A DNA stretch of 64,000 nt from Falsiroseomonas frigidaquae (GCF_012163145.1 NZ_JAAVTX010000003.1:496001-560000), one strand, 5' to 3'; shown: positions 51,490-60,238, counted from the stretch's first letter. The notes: generated from the letters alone by a model not told the origin. Made by a program: numbers and translations.

Positions 51490-52131
51490 TCAGAACCAGC
51501 CTTGCGGGATGACCAGCGTGTCGCCCGGCTGCATCGCGACATCCTGCGAGATGTCGCCGCCGCGCAGCAGGTCATCCAGCCGCACCGGGATCACCTGCGG
51601 CGTCTCGCCACCAGGCGGGCGGCGGATGATCTCGGCGCGGTTGCCGGCGGCGTAGCGCGTCAGCCCGCGGGCATTAATCATTACGTCCAGCACGCTGAGA
51701 CCTTCGCGGTACGGGATCGCCAGCGGCTGCGTCGCCTCGCCGATCACGCGGATCTGCCGGCTGGGCTGCCCGACGAAGGACTGCACCATGACGGTGACAT
51801 TCGGCTCCCGCACATACTCCTTCAATTCCTGCTCGAGCGCGCGGGCGAGTTCGCTGGGGGAACGACCCGCGGCCTCGATGTCCGGCACCAGCGGCAGGGA
51901 GATGCGGCCGTCCGGCCGCACCGGCAGCGCCGTGGCACTGAGTTCGGGTGCGCGATAGACGAACACGTTCAGCGTATCGCCCGGGCCGATCAGGTAGCTG
52001 CTGGCCGCGGCCGTTTCCGCATTGGCGGCGGGCAGCGCCGGGGGTGCGCCTGCACAGCCGGCAAGCCCGGCGGTGAGCCCAAGGGCGAGGGCGGACCAGG
52101 CCGGGATGCCTGCAAAGCGGAAGCTCTTCAT
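51490..52131 (-). CDS. XrtA-locus polysaccharide export lipoprotein (Wza-like)
   Basis: This 213-aa outer-membrane export protein has a lipobox (LTAGLAGC), then the poly_export region YLIGPGDTLNVFVYRAPELS and a SLBB domain with IRVIGEATQPLAIPY and VLDVMINARGLTRYAAGN. It forms the export channel or its periplasmic part. It is the first gene of the nine-gene minus operon and has the AT-rich intergenic region upstream. The chain-length gene follows after two bases. Confidence 0.92.
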   Translation of the reverse strand: MKSFRFAGIPAWSALALGLTAGLAGCAGAPPALPAANAETAAASSYLIGPGDTLNVFVYRAPELSATALPVRPDGRISLPLVPDIEAAGRSPSELARALEQELKEYVREPNVTVMVQSFVGQPSRQIRVIGEATQPLAIPYREGLSVLDVMINARGLTRYAAGNRAEIIRRPPGGETPQVIPVRLDDLLRGGDISQDVAMQPGDTLVIPQGWF

Positions 52132-52458
52132 GCCGATGGCCTCTGGCTGGAGGAAAGCGGGCCGTGGGGGCCGGGAGGATACCCGGACCGGCGTCGCCTC
52201 TGAGGGCAGGAGCGATACAAAACTGCGTCCGCCAGCGCTATCTAAAATTTAAGTCGTCGCTTTCACGCGGAATGCAAACAGCGCACATCTCATGTACTTC
52301 AATGCAAAGTTTTACCAAAATTGGCGGTTATGTTTATGCAGAATGCAGCTTCCTGCCATTTTTGCCTAAATCATCTCATTTACAATATTTTGTGATTATT
52401 ATTCGGATCGCGTTTGTTCAGCGATGTCGCATTATGCTGGCTGAAGAGGGCGACACTC
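52132..52458. promoter_or_regulatory. AT-rich divergent control region of the exopolysaccharide locus
   Basis: These 327 bp separate the two arms of the locus and hold no convincing gene. From 52261 to 52440 I count 71 G or C in 180 bases (39 percent), far below the surrounding DNA. AATGCA occurs three times (52271, 52301, 52342), and a palindrome-like ACAATATTTTGT lies at 52383-52394. A -10-like TATTAT is at 52397-52402, and two sigma-54-like boxes on the minus strand have wrong spacing. It should contain both promoters and regulator sites. Confidence 0.6.
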
Positions 52459-53790
52459 ATGACAAATTTGTTTGGCCACAGCGTACGATCCGAAGTCTTG
52501 GCGCTGTGTCTCGGCGAGGCTGCGGCAGTCTTCGTTTGTGTCCTCGGGCTGCTGGTCGTGGGCGGCCCTTTCGGCGCTGCCGAGGGCGCCCCGTCTGCCG
52601 TGGCGCTGGCGGCGATCACCGCGGCAACCGTGCTGCTGGTGGCCGGCGCCGTCGGGCTCTACGAGCCTTCCACCCTGGCGGGGCTGCGGGCCACGCTGGT
52701 CTCCGGCCTTGTCGGCACCACCATCCTTCTGCTGCTGTCCGTTCTGGCACTGCAGTTCACGGCGGGCGATGGCATCAGCCCGGTGCAGCGGCATGCGCTG
52801 GTCTCCGTGCTGCTCGGCACCGCCGTCGCAATCCTGTTCACGCGGCTCGGCTTCCTGCTGCTGCGCCCGCCGCTGCGCCGGCTGGCGCTGGTCGGCGCGG
52901 AGAAGCCTGGCGCGGACAAGCCGGATCGCGGCTACGCGCCCTTCGAGGTGACGCTGGCGCTGCCGATGGCGGAGGCCCTGTCGCAGGCCATCACGCGCGG
53001 TCGCCTGCGGGCCTGGCGCGTCTGGGCGGTGGTCGCGCCGTCCCGCACGCCGCTGCCGGCGGATACGCGGCAACATTGTGCGGCCGCTGGCGTACATGTC
53101 TTCACCGCCGCTGAATTCAGCGAGCATGGTCTCAATCGCCTGGATCTCGAAACCCTCCCCGCAGGCTGGCTCGCCACCGCCAAGGCGGCACATACCAGCC
53201 GCGCCGAGGCGGCGCTGCGGCGCGGGTTCGACATATTCGTGGCAAGCTCCCTGCTGCTGCTGACGCTGCCGTTACTGCTGGTCACCATGCTGGCGATCCG
53301 CCTCGATAGCCGCGGGCCGATCTTCTACCGGCAGGAACGTGTCGGCCAGAACAACCGGCCCTTCATGCTGTTCAAGTTCCGCAGCATGGTGACGGATGCC
53401 GAGGCCGGCGGCGTGGCGCGCTGGGCGATCCGCGGCGATCCGCGCGTCACGCGCATCGGCCGCATCATGCGGCTGACCCGCATCGACGAGATCCCGCAGG
53501 CCATCAACGTGCTGCGCGGCGACATGTCCGTCGTCGGCCCGCGCCCGGAACGGCCCACCTTCGTGGCGCAGCTCGGCGAGATCATCCCGCACTACCACGA
53601 CCGCGCCATCGTGAAGCCAGGCATCACCGGCTGGGCCCAGGTGAACTATCCCTACGGCGCTTCCGTCGAGGATGCGCGCATGAAGCTGGCCTACGACCTG
53701 TACTATGTGCGGCGCCGCAGCCTGCTGCTGGACCTGCTGATCCTGCTGTCCACGGTGCGCGTGGTGCTGTTCCAGGAAGGCGCCCGCTGA
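52459..53790 (+). CDS. XrtA-locus initiating sugar transferase (TIGR03013/WcaJ-like)
   Basis: This 443-aa polyisoprenyl-phosphate hexose-1-phosphate transferase has N-terminal membrane helices (four in about 15-140) and a soluble middle part. The C-terminal bacterial sugar-transferase domain (about 250-443) contains GPIFYRQERVGQNNRPF, KFRSM, RIDEIPQAINVLRGDMS and VGPRPERP. It loads the first sugar onto the lipid carrier and so starts polymer synthesis. The start is the ATG at 52459 with GAAGAGGG about eight bases upstream. It leads the plus-strand arm. Confidence 0.92.
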   Translation: MTNLFGHSVRSEVLALCLGEAAAVFVCVLGLLVVGGPFGAAEGAPSAVALAAITAATVLLVAGAVGLYEPSTLAGLRATLVSGLVGTTILLLLSVLALQFTAGDGISPVQRHALVSVLLGTAVAILFTRLGFLLLRPPLRRLALVGAEKPGADKPDRGYAPFEVTLALPMAEALSQAITRGRLRAWRVWAVVAPSRTPLPADTRQHCAAAGVHVFTAAEFSEHGLNRLDLETLPAGWLATAKAAHTSRAEAALRRGFDIFVASSLLLLTLPLLLVTMLAIRLDSRGPIFYRQERVGQNNRPFMLFKFRSMVTDAEAGGVARWAIRGDPRVTRIGRIMRLTRIDEIPQAINVLRGDMSVVGPRPERPTFVAQLGEIIPHYHDRAIVKPGITGWAQVNYPYGASVEDARMKLAYDLYYVRRRSLLLDLLILLSTVRVVLFQEGAR

Positions 53791-53957
53791 TGCCCGGCGC
53801 GGCGCGTCCAATGATCTCCGGCGCGGCGCGCCTGCTGGTCTCTGGCGCGGCGCGCCTGGTGGTGTCCGGCGCGGCGCGCCTGCTGGTGTCCGGCGCGGCG
53901 CGCTCGCTGGCACAGCGCGGCGCGAGCCGGGCGGGGCTGCCGTCATGGTCACGGTGA
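53790..53957 (+). CDS. Short frame encoding SGAARLLV repeats (possible peptide)
   Basis: A 55-codon frame begins at an ATG overlapping the sugar-transferase stop (TGATG) and ends 13 bases inside prsK. It encodes about four copies of an octapeptide close to SGAARLLV, followed by an Arg/Ser-rich tail. The DNA repeat is 24 bp, so it keeps the frame. The start overlap is like that of real genes here, but I know no homologue, and the ribosome site would lie inside the upstream gene. It may be a coupling peptide or only a by-product of the DNA repeat. Confidence 0.35.
   Translation: MPGAARPMISGAARLLVSGAARLVVSGAARLLVSGAARSLAQRGASRAGLPSWSR
53794..53931 (+). repeat. 24-bp tandem repeat between sugar transferase and prsK
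   Basis: Units start at 53794, 53818, 53842, 53866 and 53890, with a degenerate sixth at 53914. Each begins CCGGCGCGGCGCG (with single changes), and the second to fourth continue CTGCTGGT or close to it. The unit length is a multiple of three. The GC-rich cores could also form alternative hairpins in the mRNA between the two genes. Confidence 0.85.
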
Positions 53958-55972
53958 ATGCCGTGGCCACGCTATGGCTGCACGCCGCCGCGGCGGTGCT
54001 GTGCCTCGGCTGGGCCGCGCTGATCCTCGCTTGCGGGCGGCTGCGCGCCACCCTGCCGCTGGCGCTGGCCTGCCTGGCGGCGGCGGCCTGGGCGGCGGCG
54101 GTGGCCTGGCGGCCCGCGGCACCGCTGGCCGGAATTTCCGGCGCGCTGGAGATCCTGCGCAGCGCCGCCTGGTTCGTTCTGCTGCTGCTGCTGTCGCATC
54201 GCTACGGCGGCAGCACCGCCACACCGCAGGCCTGGCGCTTCGCCGCCGTCGGAGGCGTGGTAACGCTGCTGGCACTGGGCGCGCTGCTGCCCGATGGACC
54301 GCAGCTGCCCACCCTCGGCTCGCCGGGGCTGATGGCGCGGCTCGGCCTGGCGCTGCTGGTGCTGCTGGTGGCGGAGAACCTGTACCGGAACGCAGATCGT
54401 GCGGCGCGCTGGCATGTGATCCTGCCCTGCCTGACGCTCGGCGGCCTGTCCGCCTTCGACGTGGTGCTGCACGCGGATGCCGCGCTGCACCGCTTCTATG
54501 CCCCGGCGCTGCTGGATGCGCGGGCGGTGCTGACGGCGCTGGCCATGCCGCTGCTGGTGCTCGCCGCGCTGCGCGACCGGCGCTGGCGCCGCAACCCGCC
54601 GGTCTCCCGCCAGGTGGTGTTCCATGGCGCAACGCTGGTGATCGCCGGCACCTTCCTGACCGGCGTCGGCGCGGTGGGGGAAGGGTTGCGGCAATTCGGC
54701 ACGGACTGGGGCGGCGCGGCGCAGGTCAGCCTGCTGGCCGGCGCGGTGCTGGCGATCGCGGTCGCCGCATCCTCCGCCTCCATGCGGTCCCACATCCGGC
54801 GGCGCGTGGTGGACCATTTCTTCGCCGCGCGGTTCGACTACCGCGCCGAGTGGCTGCGCTGCGTCGCCACGCTGTCCGCCCAGCATGCGGAAGCGGAACA
54901 ACGCGCCATAATCGCCATCGCGGACCCGGTGGACAGCCCCGCGGGCCTGCTGCTGCTGCGCGATGCGCCGGATGCCGCCCTGCGCTGGGCCGGGTCCTGG
55001 AACCTGCCGGTGCAGGACATCGTGCTGCCGCCGGACCATGCGCTGGTCGGCGCGCTGCGCGATGGCACGCATATCGTCACCGATGTGCCGCGCGACCTGG
55101 CGACGGACCTGGCGCCGCTCTGGCTCGCGGTGCCGCTGCGGCATCACCGGGACGGGCTGCTCGGCCTCGTGCTGCTGGCGCCGCCGCGCGCCCGGTTCAA
55201 CCTGGATGCGGAGGTCTTCGACCTGCTGCGCGCCGTGGGGCGCGAGGTTGCGATGTTCCTGTCCGAGCGCCGCGCCGCCGAACGCCTGCACGACCAGCGC
55301 GCGCTGGCCGACCACGCCCGCCGCTTCGCCTTCGTGGCGCATGACGTGAAGAACGTCGCCAGCCAGCTCACCCTCGTGCTCGCCAATGCCGAGCACAACA
55401 TTTCCGATCCGGAGTTCCAGCAGGACATGCTGCTGACCGTCGGCGCCTCCGCCCAGCGCATCAACGCGCTGATCGCGCGGCTGCGGGAGCCGGAGGCGGA
55501 ACAGCCGCCGGCCCGTATCGCGCCGCTGGAGATGGTGCAGACGGTGCTGCGGGAGGTGGCGCATCCGGTGGAGATCGAGGCCGCGGAGCCCGAGGCCTGC
55601 TGCATCGCCATCGCACCGGACCGTTTCGCCGCCGCGCTGCGCCACCTGCTGGACAACGCGATCGAGGCCTCGCCCGCCGGCGATCCGGTGCGCATCGCGC
55701 TGCGGCGGGAGGCTGACCGCGTGCTGCTCGACATCATCGACCGCGGCCCCGGCATGACGCCTGAATTCGTCCGCGACCGGCTGTTCCGCCCCCTCGTCTC
55801 CGGCCGCGCCGACGGCAACGGCATCGGCGCCTGGCAGGCGCGCGACCTGTTGCGCGGTGCCGGCGGCGACCTGCTGGCGCTCAGCACCCCGGGCGCCGGC
55901 ACCACCATGCGCCTGACCCTGCCCTGCCAGCCGGCAGCCAGGCCCACGCAACTGCAGGAGATCGCGGCATGA
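53945..55972 (+). CDS. prsK: PEP-CTERM-system sensor histidine kinase PrsK
   Basis: This 675-aa kinase has about eight N-terminal membrane helices (residues 1-290), a GAF-like region (about 320-440), the phosphoacceptor His466 in FVAHDVKNVASQL and an ATPase domain with HLLDNAIEAS, DRGPGMT and GNGIGAWQARDL. The H-box form with DVKN is characteristic of PrsK in exosortase loci. It would phosphorylate PrsR in response to an envelope or cell-surface signal. Its stop overlaps prsR (ATGA). No strong ribosome site precedes the ATG at 53945, so coupling to upstream translation is likely. Confidence 0.9.
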   Translation: MVTVNAVATLWLHAAAAVLCLGWAALILACGRLRATLPLALACLAAAAWAAAVAWRPAAPLAGISGALEILRSAAWFVLLLLLSHRYGGSTATPQAWRFAAVGGVVTLLALGALLPDGPQLPTLGSPGLMARLGLALLVLLVAENLYRNADRAARWHVILPCLTLGGLSAFDVVLHADAALHRFYAPALLDARAVLTALAMPLLVLAALRDRRWRRNPPVSRQVVFHGATLVIAGTFLTGVGAVGEGLRQFGTDWGGAAQVSLLAGAVLAIAVAASSASMRSHIRRRVVDHFFAARFDYRAEWLRCVATLSAQHAEAEQRAIIAIADPVDSPAGLLLLRDAPDAALRWAGSWNLPVQDIVLPPDHALVGALRDGTHIVTDVPRDLATDLAPLWLAVPLRHHRDGLLGLVLLAPPRARFNLDAEVFDLLRAVGREVAMFLSERRAAERLHDQRALADHARRFAFVAHDVKNVASQLTLVLANAEHNISDPEFQQDMLLTVGASAQRINALIARLREPEAEQPPARIAPLEMVQTVLREVAHPVEIEAAEPEACCIAIAPDRFAAALRHLLDNAIEASPAGDPVRIALRREADRVLLDIIDRGPGMTPEFVRDRLFRPLVSGRADGNGIGAWQARDLLRGAGGDLLALSTPGAGTTMRLTLPCQPAARPTQLQEIAA

Positions 55973-57354
55973 GCAAGCCGAAGCTGCTGGTCGTGGAGGA
56001 TGATCCCGGCCTCTGCGCGCAATATCGCTGGGCCTTCCCCGCCTGGCGCGTCGTCATCGCCAATGACCGCCGGCAGGCGGAGGCGATGGCGAAGCGCGAA
56101 CAGCCTTCCGCCGTGCTGCTCGACCTCGGCCTGCCGCCGGATGCGGAGGGCGTGGCCGAGGGCTTCGCCACCCTCGCCGCGCTGCGCGGGCTGTCGCCCG
56201 GCCTGCCCATCATCGTCGCCAGCGGCCAGGGGCAGCGGGAGACGATGCTGCGCGCGGTCGGCCTCGGCGCCTATGATTTCTGCGAGAAGCCGGTCGATCT
56301 CGACGTGCTGCGCACCATCCTCGACCGCGCCCTGCATGTGCGCACGCTGGAGGAGGAGAACCAGCGCCTCGCCGCCGCGCCGCGCCCGAGCCCGATCGCG
56401 GACATCATCACCGCCGATGAATCGATGCTGAAGCTGTGCCGCAGCATCGAGCGCCTGGCCACCGTTTCCGTCCCCGTGTTGCTGCTGGGCGAAAGCGGCA
56501 CCGGCAAGGAAGCCCTGGCCCGCGCCCTGCACCAGCTCGGTCCGCGGGCCGCAAAGCCCTTCATCGCGCTGAACTGCGCCGCGATCCCGGAGACGCTGCT
56601 GGAAAGCGAGCTGTTCGGCCATGAGCGCGGCGCCTTCACCGGCGCGGTGCGGCAGGTCACCGGGCAGATCGAGGCGGCGAATGGCGGCACGCTGTTCCTG
56701 GACGAGATCGGCGACCTGCCGATGTCGCTGCAGGCCAAGCTGCTGCGCTTCCTGCAGGACCAGGTGATCGAACGCATCGGCGGCCGCACCAGGATCCGCG
56801 TCGATGTGCGCGTCGTCTCCGCCACCAACCAGCCGCTGGAGGCGCAGGCGGAGACCGGCGGCTTCCGGCAGGACCTGCTGTACCGGCTGAATGCGCTGAC
56901 GCTGCGCGTGCCGCCGCTGCGCGAGCGTGGCGGCGATTCGCTGCTGCTGGCGCGCTGGTTCCTGGCGCGCCACGGGCAGGAGGCGCAGCGCCGCCTGCGC
57001 GGCTTCGACGACACCGCGCTCGCAGCCATCGCGGCGCATCCCTGGCCCGGCAATGTGCGGGAGCTGGGCAACCGCATCCAGCGCGCCGCGCTGATGTCGG
57101 AGGGCCCGCTGGTCAGCGCCGCCGATCTGGAGCTGGCGCAGGCCGCACCCGACGTGGCGCCGGAGAGCGAGGACCTCGACCTGCGCGCTGCGCGGGCGCG
57201 GGCGGAACGGGAGATCATCGGCAGGGCCCTGGCGCGCTGCAATGGCAGCCTGTCCGCCGCCGCTCGCCTGCTCGGCATCAGCCGCCCGACGCTTTACGAC
57301 CTGCTCGAGACGCATGGGCTTTCGCCGCAACGTGCCGACGCGCACCCGTCCTGA
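55969..57354 (+). CDS. prsR: PEP-CTERM-box sigma-54-dependent response regulator PrsR
   Basis: This 461-aa NtrC-type activator has a receiver domain with phospho-acceptor Asp52 in VLLDLGLPPD and Lys in CEKPVD. The sigma-54 AAA domain follows, with Walker A GESGTGKE (174-181), the sigma-54-contacting GAFTGA loop (221-226), Walker B GGTLFLDEIGDLP and the Arg fingers region FRQDLLYRLN. A C-terminal Fis-type helix-turn-helix (LSAAARLLGISRPTLYDLL) completes it. It should activate PEP-CTERM and exopolysaccharide genes through RpoN. A perfect RpoN promoter is seen at 41668-41683. Confidence 0.93.
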   Translation: MSKPKLLVVEDDPGLCAQYRWAFPAWRVVIANDRRQAEAMAKREQPSAVLLDLGLPPDAEGVAEGFATLAALRGLSPGLPIIVASGQGQRETMLRAVGLGAYDFCEKPVDLDVLRTILDRALHVRTLEEENQRLAAAPRPSPIADIITADESMLKLCRSIERLATVSVPVLLLGESGTGKEALARALHQLGPRAAKPFIALNCAAIPETLLESELFGHERGAFTGAVRQVTGQIEAANGGTLFLDEIGDLPMSLQAKLLRFLQDQVIERIGGRTRIRVDVRVVSATNQPLEAQAETGGFRQDLLYRLNALTLRVPPLRERGGDSLLLARWFLARHGQEAQRRLRGFDDTALAAIAAHPWPGNVRELGNRIQRAALMSEGPLVSAADLELAQAAPDVAPESEDLDLRAARARAEREIIGRALARCNGSLSAAARLLGISRPTLYDLLETHGLSPQRADAHPS

Positions 57355-57366
57355 CGGAGACCGACC

Positions 57367-60138
57367 ATGGCCCGCAACAAGTACCGCCTGCCCGCCTGGA
57401 CCCTCGCCGCCCTGATGGCAGCGACGGCGCCCGCCTTCGCCGATGCCGCGGACCGCGCCCGCGCCGCCGCCGCGCGCGGCGAATTGCGCGCCGCGCAGAT
57501 CGAATGGCGCAATGCCGTGCGCGAAAGCCCGGAGGATGGCGCCATCCGCATCGGCCTGGCGGAAGCCAGCCTGCGGATCGGTGACGTGGACACGGCGGCG
57601 CGGGAAGCCCGCGCGGCGCTGGAACGCGGCCATGATCCGCAGGGCAGCACCACCGCGCTGCTGCTGCGGACCTACCTGGTGCAGGGCCGCGCGCGCGAAC
57701 TGCTCGCCGATTTCCCGCAGGCCGAAACGCCGCCCGCCGCCGCCGGGCAGATCGCCGCGGCGCGCGCCCTGGCGCATCTGCTGCTGCGCGACGTGCCCGC
57801 GGCGCGGGAAGCAGTGGCGACGGCGGAACGCCTGGCGCCCGGCGTCGCGCAGCCCGGCCTCGCCGCAGTGGCGCTGGCGCTGACCGAGGGCAACCGCCAG
57901 GCCGCGGAGGCGCGGTTGGACAAGGTGCTGGAAGCCCACCCCGAGGTGGACGAGGCGTGGCTCCGCAAGGGGTCGTTGCAGCTCGACCGCGGCGATCGCG
58001 CAGGCGCCATCGAAAGCTTCGGCCGCGTCGTCGCCCGCTCGCCCAATGACGTGCAGGCGCGGCTGCGCCGGGCGGAGGCGTTGCTGCGCGACAACAAGGC
58101 GGAGGCGGCGGCACAGGACATCGACGCCGCGCTGACCATCACGCCGAACAACCCGACCGCGATCTATCTGCGCGCAATGCAGTTCGGCAGCCAGAGCGAT
58201 TGGCAGCAGGCCGATTCCACGCTGCAACGCATCGGCGGCCAGCTCGGCAACTTCCCCGACGGCTTCCTGTTGCTGGCGCTGGCGAAAAGCGGCCTCGGCC
58301 AGAAGGCCCAGGCCGAAGATGCGGCGCGGCGGCATGTCGCGCGGTTTCCGGATGACCCGCGCGGCGCCAGGCTGCTCGCCGGCATGGCGATGGCCGCCGG
58401 GCGCCCCGCCGAGGCCGCCGCGGTGCTGACCCGCGCGACGCAGAACCGCCCACGCGACGCGGCGCTGTACGATGCGCTGGGTCGCGCGCAGACCGCCGCC
58501 GGCCGCCCCGACCTGGCGGTGCAGGCGCTGGCGGAAGCGGCGCGGATCACGCCCGAGGATTCGGCGCTGCTGGCGCGGCTGGGCATCGCCCGCATGGCCA
58601 CCGGCGATGCCGCCGGCGCGGAGGGCGCGGTGGAGCGTTCGCTCGACCTCGGCCCGGCGCAGCCCGGGGCACGGGAAATGTTGGCCGCCGCCGCCCTGGC
58701 GCGCGGCGACCTCGACGCCGCGGCGGCGGAGCTGGAACAGCTCGACGCCACCGCGCGGCAGGGGGAAATGGCCGGCGTGCTGGAAGGCACCCTGCGGCTG
58801 CTGCGCCTCGATCTCGCCGGCGCCCGCAGCGCGTTTGAAAGCGTGGTCGCGCGCAAGCCGGCCACCGTGGCCGGGCGGCTCGGCCTGGCCCGCGTGATGG
58901 TGCTGCAGAATGACGCCGCGGCGGCCGTGCCGCTGCTCGGCGCGGTGCTGCGCGAACAGCCCAACAACAACGAGGCGGCGACGCGCCTGGCCGCGCTGGC
59001 GCAATCGCAGACCGAGGTGGCGCCGGCCGCCGAGGCAGCGCTGATCGCGGCGCAGCAGGCCAACCCCGCCGCCGCCCGGCTGGCGCTGAACCGCGCCGGG
59101 CTGCTGCTGCGGCGCGGCGAACCGGCCGCCGCGCTGGCGCTGCTGGATACGCAACCGCTGCGCAACCAGCGCGGCGTCGCGCTGCCCCTGGCGCGCGCCG
59201 AATTGCATGCCGCGCTGGAGCAGTTCGACGCGGCAGAGACCGCGGCGCGGGAGGCGATGGCGGAGGATCCGTCCTCCGTTCCCGCCCGCCGCCGCCTGGC
59301 CGCGCTGCTGATGCGCAAGGACGACAAGCGCGGCGCGGAAACGCTGCTGCGCCAGGGTCTGCGCGAGGCCCCGGACGATGCCGGCCTGCAGCAGGCGCTG
59401 CTTGGCGTGCTGCGCGACGGCGGCGGGGCGGAGGCAGCCAGCGCCGAGGCGGAACGCCTGGCCCGCGCGCCGAACGCCCCGACCAGCGCCCGCGCCCTGC
59501 CCGGCGACCTGCTGATGAGCCAGCGGCGCCATGCGGAAGCGGCGGAAGCCTATGCCGCGGCACAGGCCCGCGCGCCGGCTGCCCTGCTGGTGCTGCGGCA
59601 GGTCGCGGCGCTGCGGGCCGCTGGCCGCGTGCCGGAGGCGACGCGCGTGCTGGAAGCCTGGGTGGCACAGAACCCCGAGGATACGGCGGCACTCGGCACG
59701 CTGGCGCAGTTCGACCTGCTGGCTTCACGCTACCCGCAGGCCGAGGAGCGGCTGCGCCGCGTGGTCGCGGCGGCGCCTGAGAATGCGATGGCACTGAACA
59801 ACCTGGCCTGGGTGCTCAGCGAACAGGGCGAGGCGAAGTTGCCGGAAGCGCGTGGCTTTGCCGAACGCGCCTATTACCTCGCCCCCAGCCCGAACACGGC
59901 GGATACGCTGGGCTGGATCCTGGCACGCAGCGGGGAGCCGCAGATGGCGGTGACGCTGCTGCGCCAGGCGGTCGCGACGGGCCAGCAGCCGGCCGCCAGC
60001 TACCACCTGGCCTTCGCGCTGCACCAGGCCGGCGATGCCGATGCGGCGCGCCGCGTGCTGGAGCCGCTGCTGGCCTCGGATGCCAGCTTCCCGGACCGCG
60101 CGGCGGCGGAACGCCTGCGCGCCACGCTGGCGAATTGA
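57367..60138 (+). CDS. prsT: PEP-CTERM-system TPR-repeat protein PrsT
   Basis: This 923-aa protein is made almost entirely of tetratricopeptide repeats after a signal peptide (MARNKYRLPAWTLAALMAATAPAFA). Repeats such as EDGAIRIGLAEASLRIGDVDTAA and NALMNLAWVLS-type helices run to the C-terminus. It matches the PrsT family, but unlike most of that family it has no lipobox Cys, so it should be soluble in the periplasm. It probably scaffolds export or processing. The ATG at 57367 has GGAGA nearby; prsR lies 12 bp upstream. Confidence 0.87.
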   Translation: MARNKYRLPAWTLAALMAATAPAFADAADRARAAAARGELRAAQIEWRNAVRESPEDGAIRIGLAEASLRIGDVDTAAREARAALERGHDPQGSTTALLLRTYLVQGRARELLADFPQAETPPAAAGQIAAARALAHLLLRDVPAAREAVATAERLAPGVAQPGLAAVALALTEGNRQAAEARLDKVLEAHPEVDEAWLRKGSLQLDRGDRAGAIESFGRVVARSPNDVQARLRRAEALLRDNKAEAAAQDIDAALTITPNNPTAIYLRAMQFGSQSDWQQADSTLQRIGGQLGNFPDGFLLLALAKSGLGQKAQAEDAARRHVARFPDDPRGARLLAGMAMAAGRPAEAAAVLTRATQNRPRDAALYDALGRAQTAAGRPDLAVQALAEAARITPEDSALLARLGIARMATGDAAGAEGAVERSLDLGPAQPGAREMLAAAALARGDLDAAAAELEQLDATARQGEMAGVLEGTLRLLRLDLAGARSAFESVVARKPATVAGRLGLARVMVLQNDAAAAVPLLGAVLREQPNNNEAATRLAALAQSQTEVAPAAEAALIAAQQANPAAARLALNRAGLLLRRGEPAAALALLDTQPLRNQRGVALPLARAELHAALEQFDAAETAAREAMAEDPSSVPARRRLAALLMRKDDKRGAETLLRQGLREAPDDAGLQQALLGVLRDGGGAEAASAEAERLARAPNAPTSARALPGDLLMSQRRHAEAAEAYAAAQARAPAALLVLRQVAALRAAGRVPEATRVLEAWVAQNPEDTAALGTLAQFDLLASRYPQAEERLRRVVAAAPENAMALNNLAWVLSEQGEAKLPEARGFAERAYYLAPSPNTADTLGWILARSGEPQMAVTLLRQAVATGQQPAASYHLAFALHQAGDADAARRVLEPLLASDASFPDRAAAERLRATLAN

Positions 60139-60223
60139 CGCGGCCGATGCACCGCGGAGGCAGATTAACGCCACCAATGCGGCGCGGCGGCGAAATGACG
60201 GCGCCGATGCGGCGCAGGCCCGA
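60134..60223 (+). repeat. Three 30-bp imperfect repeats after prsT
   Basis: Units at 60134-60163, 60164-60193 and 60194-60223 follow the pattern A(T/A)T(G/A)ACG-CGGCCGATGC-CCGCGG-GGCG(A/G). Each carries a stop codon at the same place: TGA at 60136 (which ends prsT), TAA at 60166 and TGA at 60196. All three are in the same frame. The repeats end directly before the ribosome site of the next gene. Confidence 0.75.
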
Positions 60224-60238
60224 AGGAGGCCAAGGTTG

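Noticed and set aside
52325-52340. A GG-N10-GC element on the plus strand (CGGTTATGTTTATGCA) before the sugar transferase
   Set aside because: The spacing is right, but the flanking bases match the sigma-54 consensus poorly, and AT-rich DNA makes chance matches likely.
52301-52355. Two sigma-54-like boxes on the minus strand before the polysaccharide export gene (TGGTAAAACTTTGCA and TGGCAGGAAGCTGCA)
   Set aside because: In both the GG and GC elements are one base too close. Sigma-54 promoters need exact spacing, so I do not call them.
53794-53931. CRISPR-like array at the 24-bp repeat
   Set aside because: The units are directly adjacent with no unique spacers, so this is a simple tandem repeat.
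55144-59532. A very long open frame (1462 codons) on the minus strand opposite prsK, prsR and prsT
   Set aside because: It lies antisense to three well-recognised genes, has a composition typical of GC-rich shadow frames (Arg, Gly, Ala, Gln, His) and shows no domain. High third-position GC explains the lack of stops.
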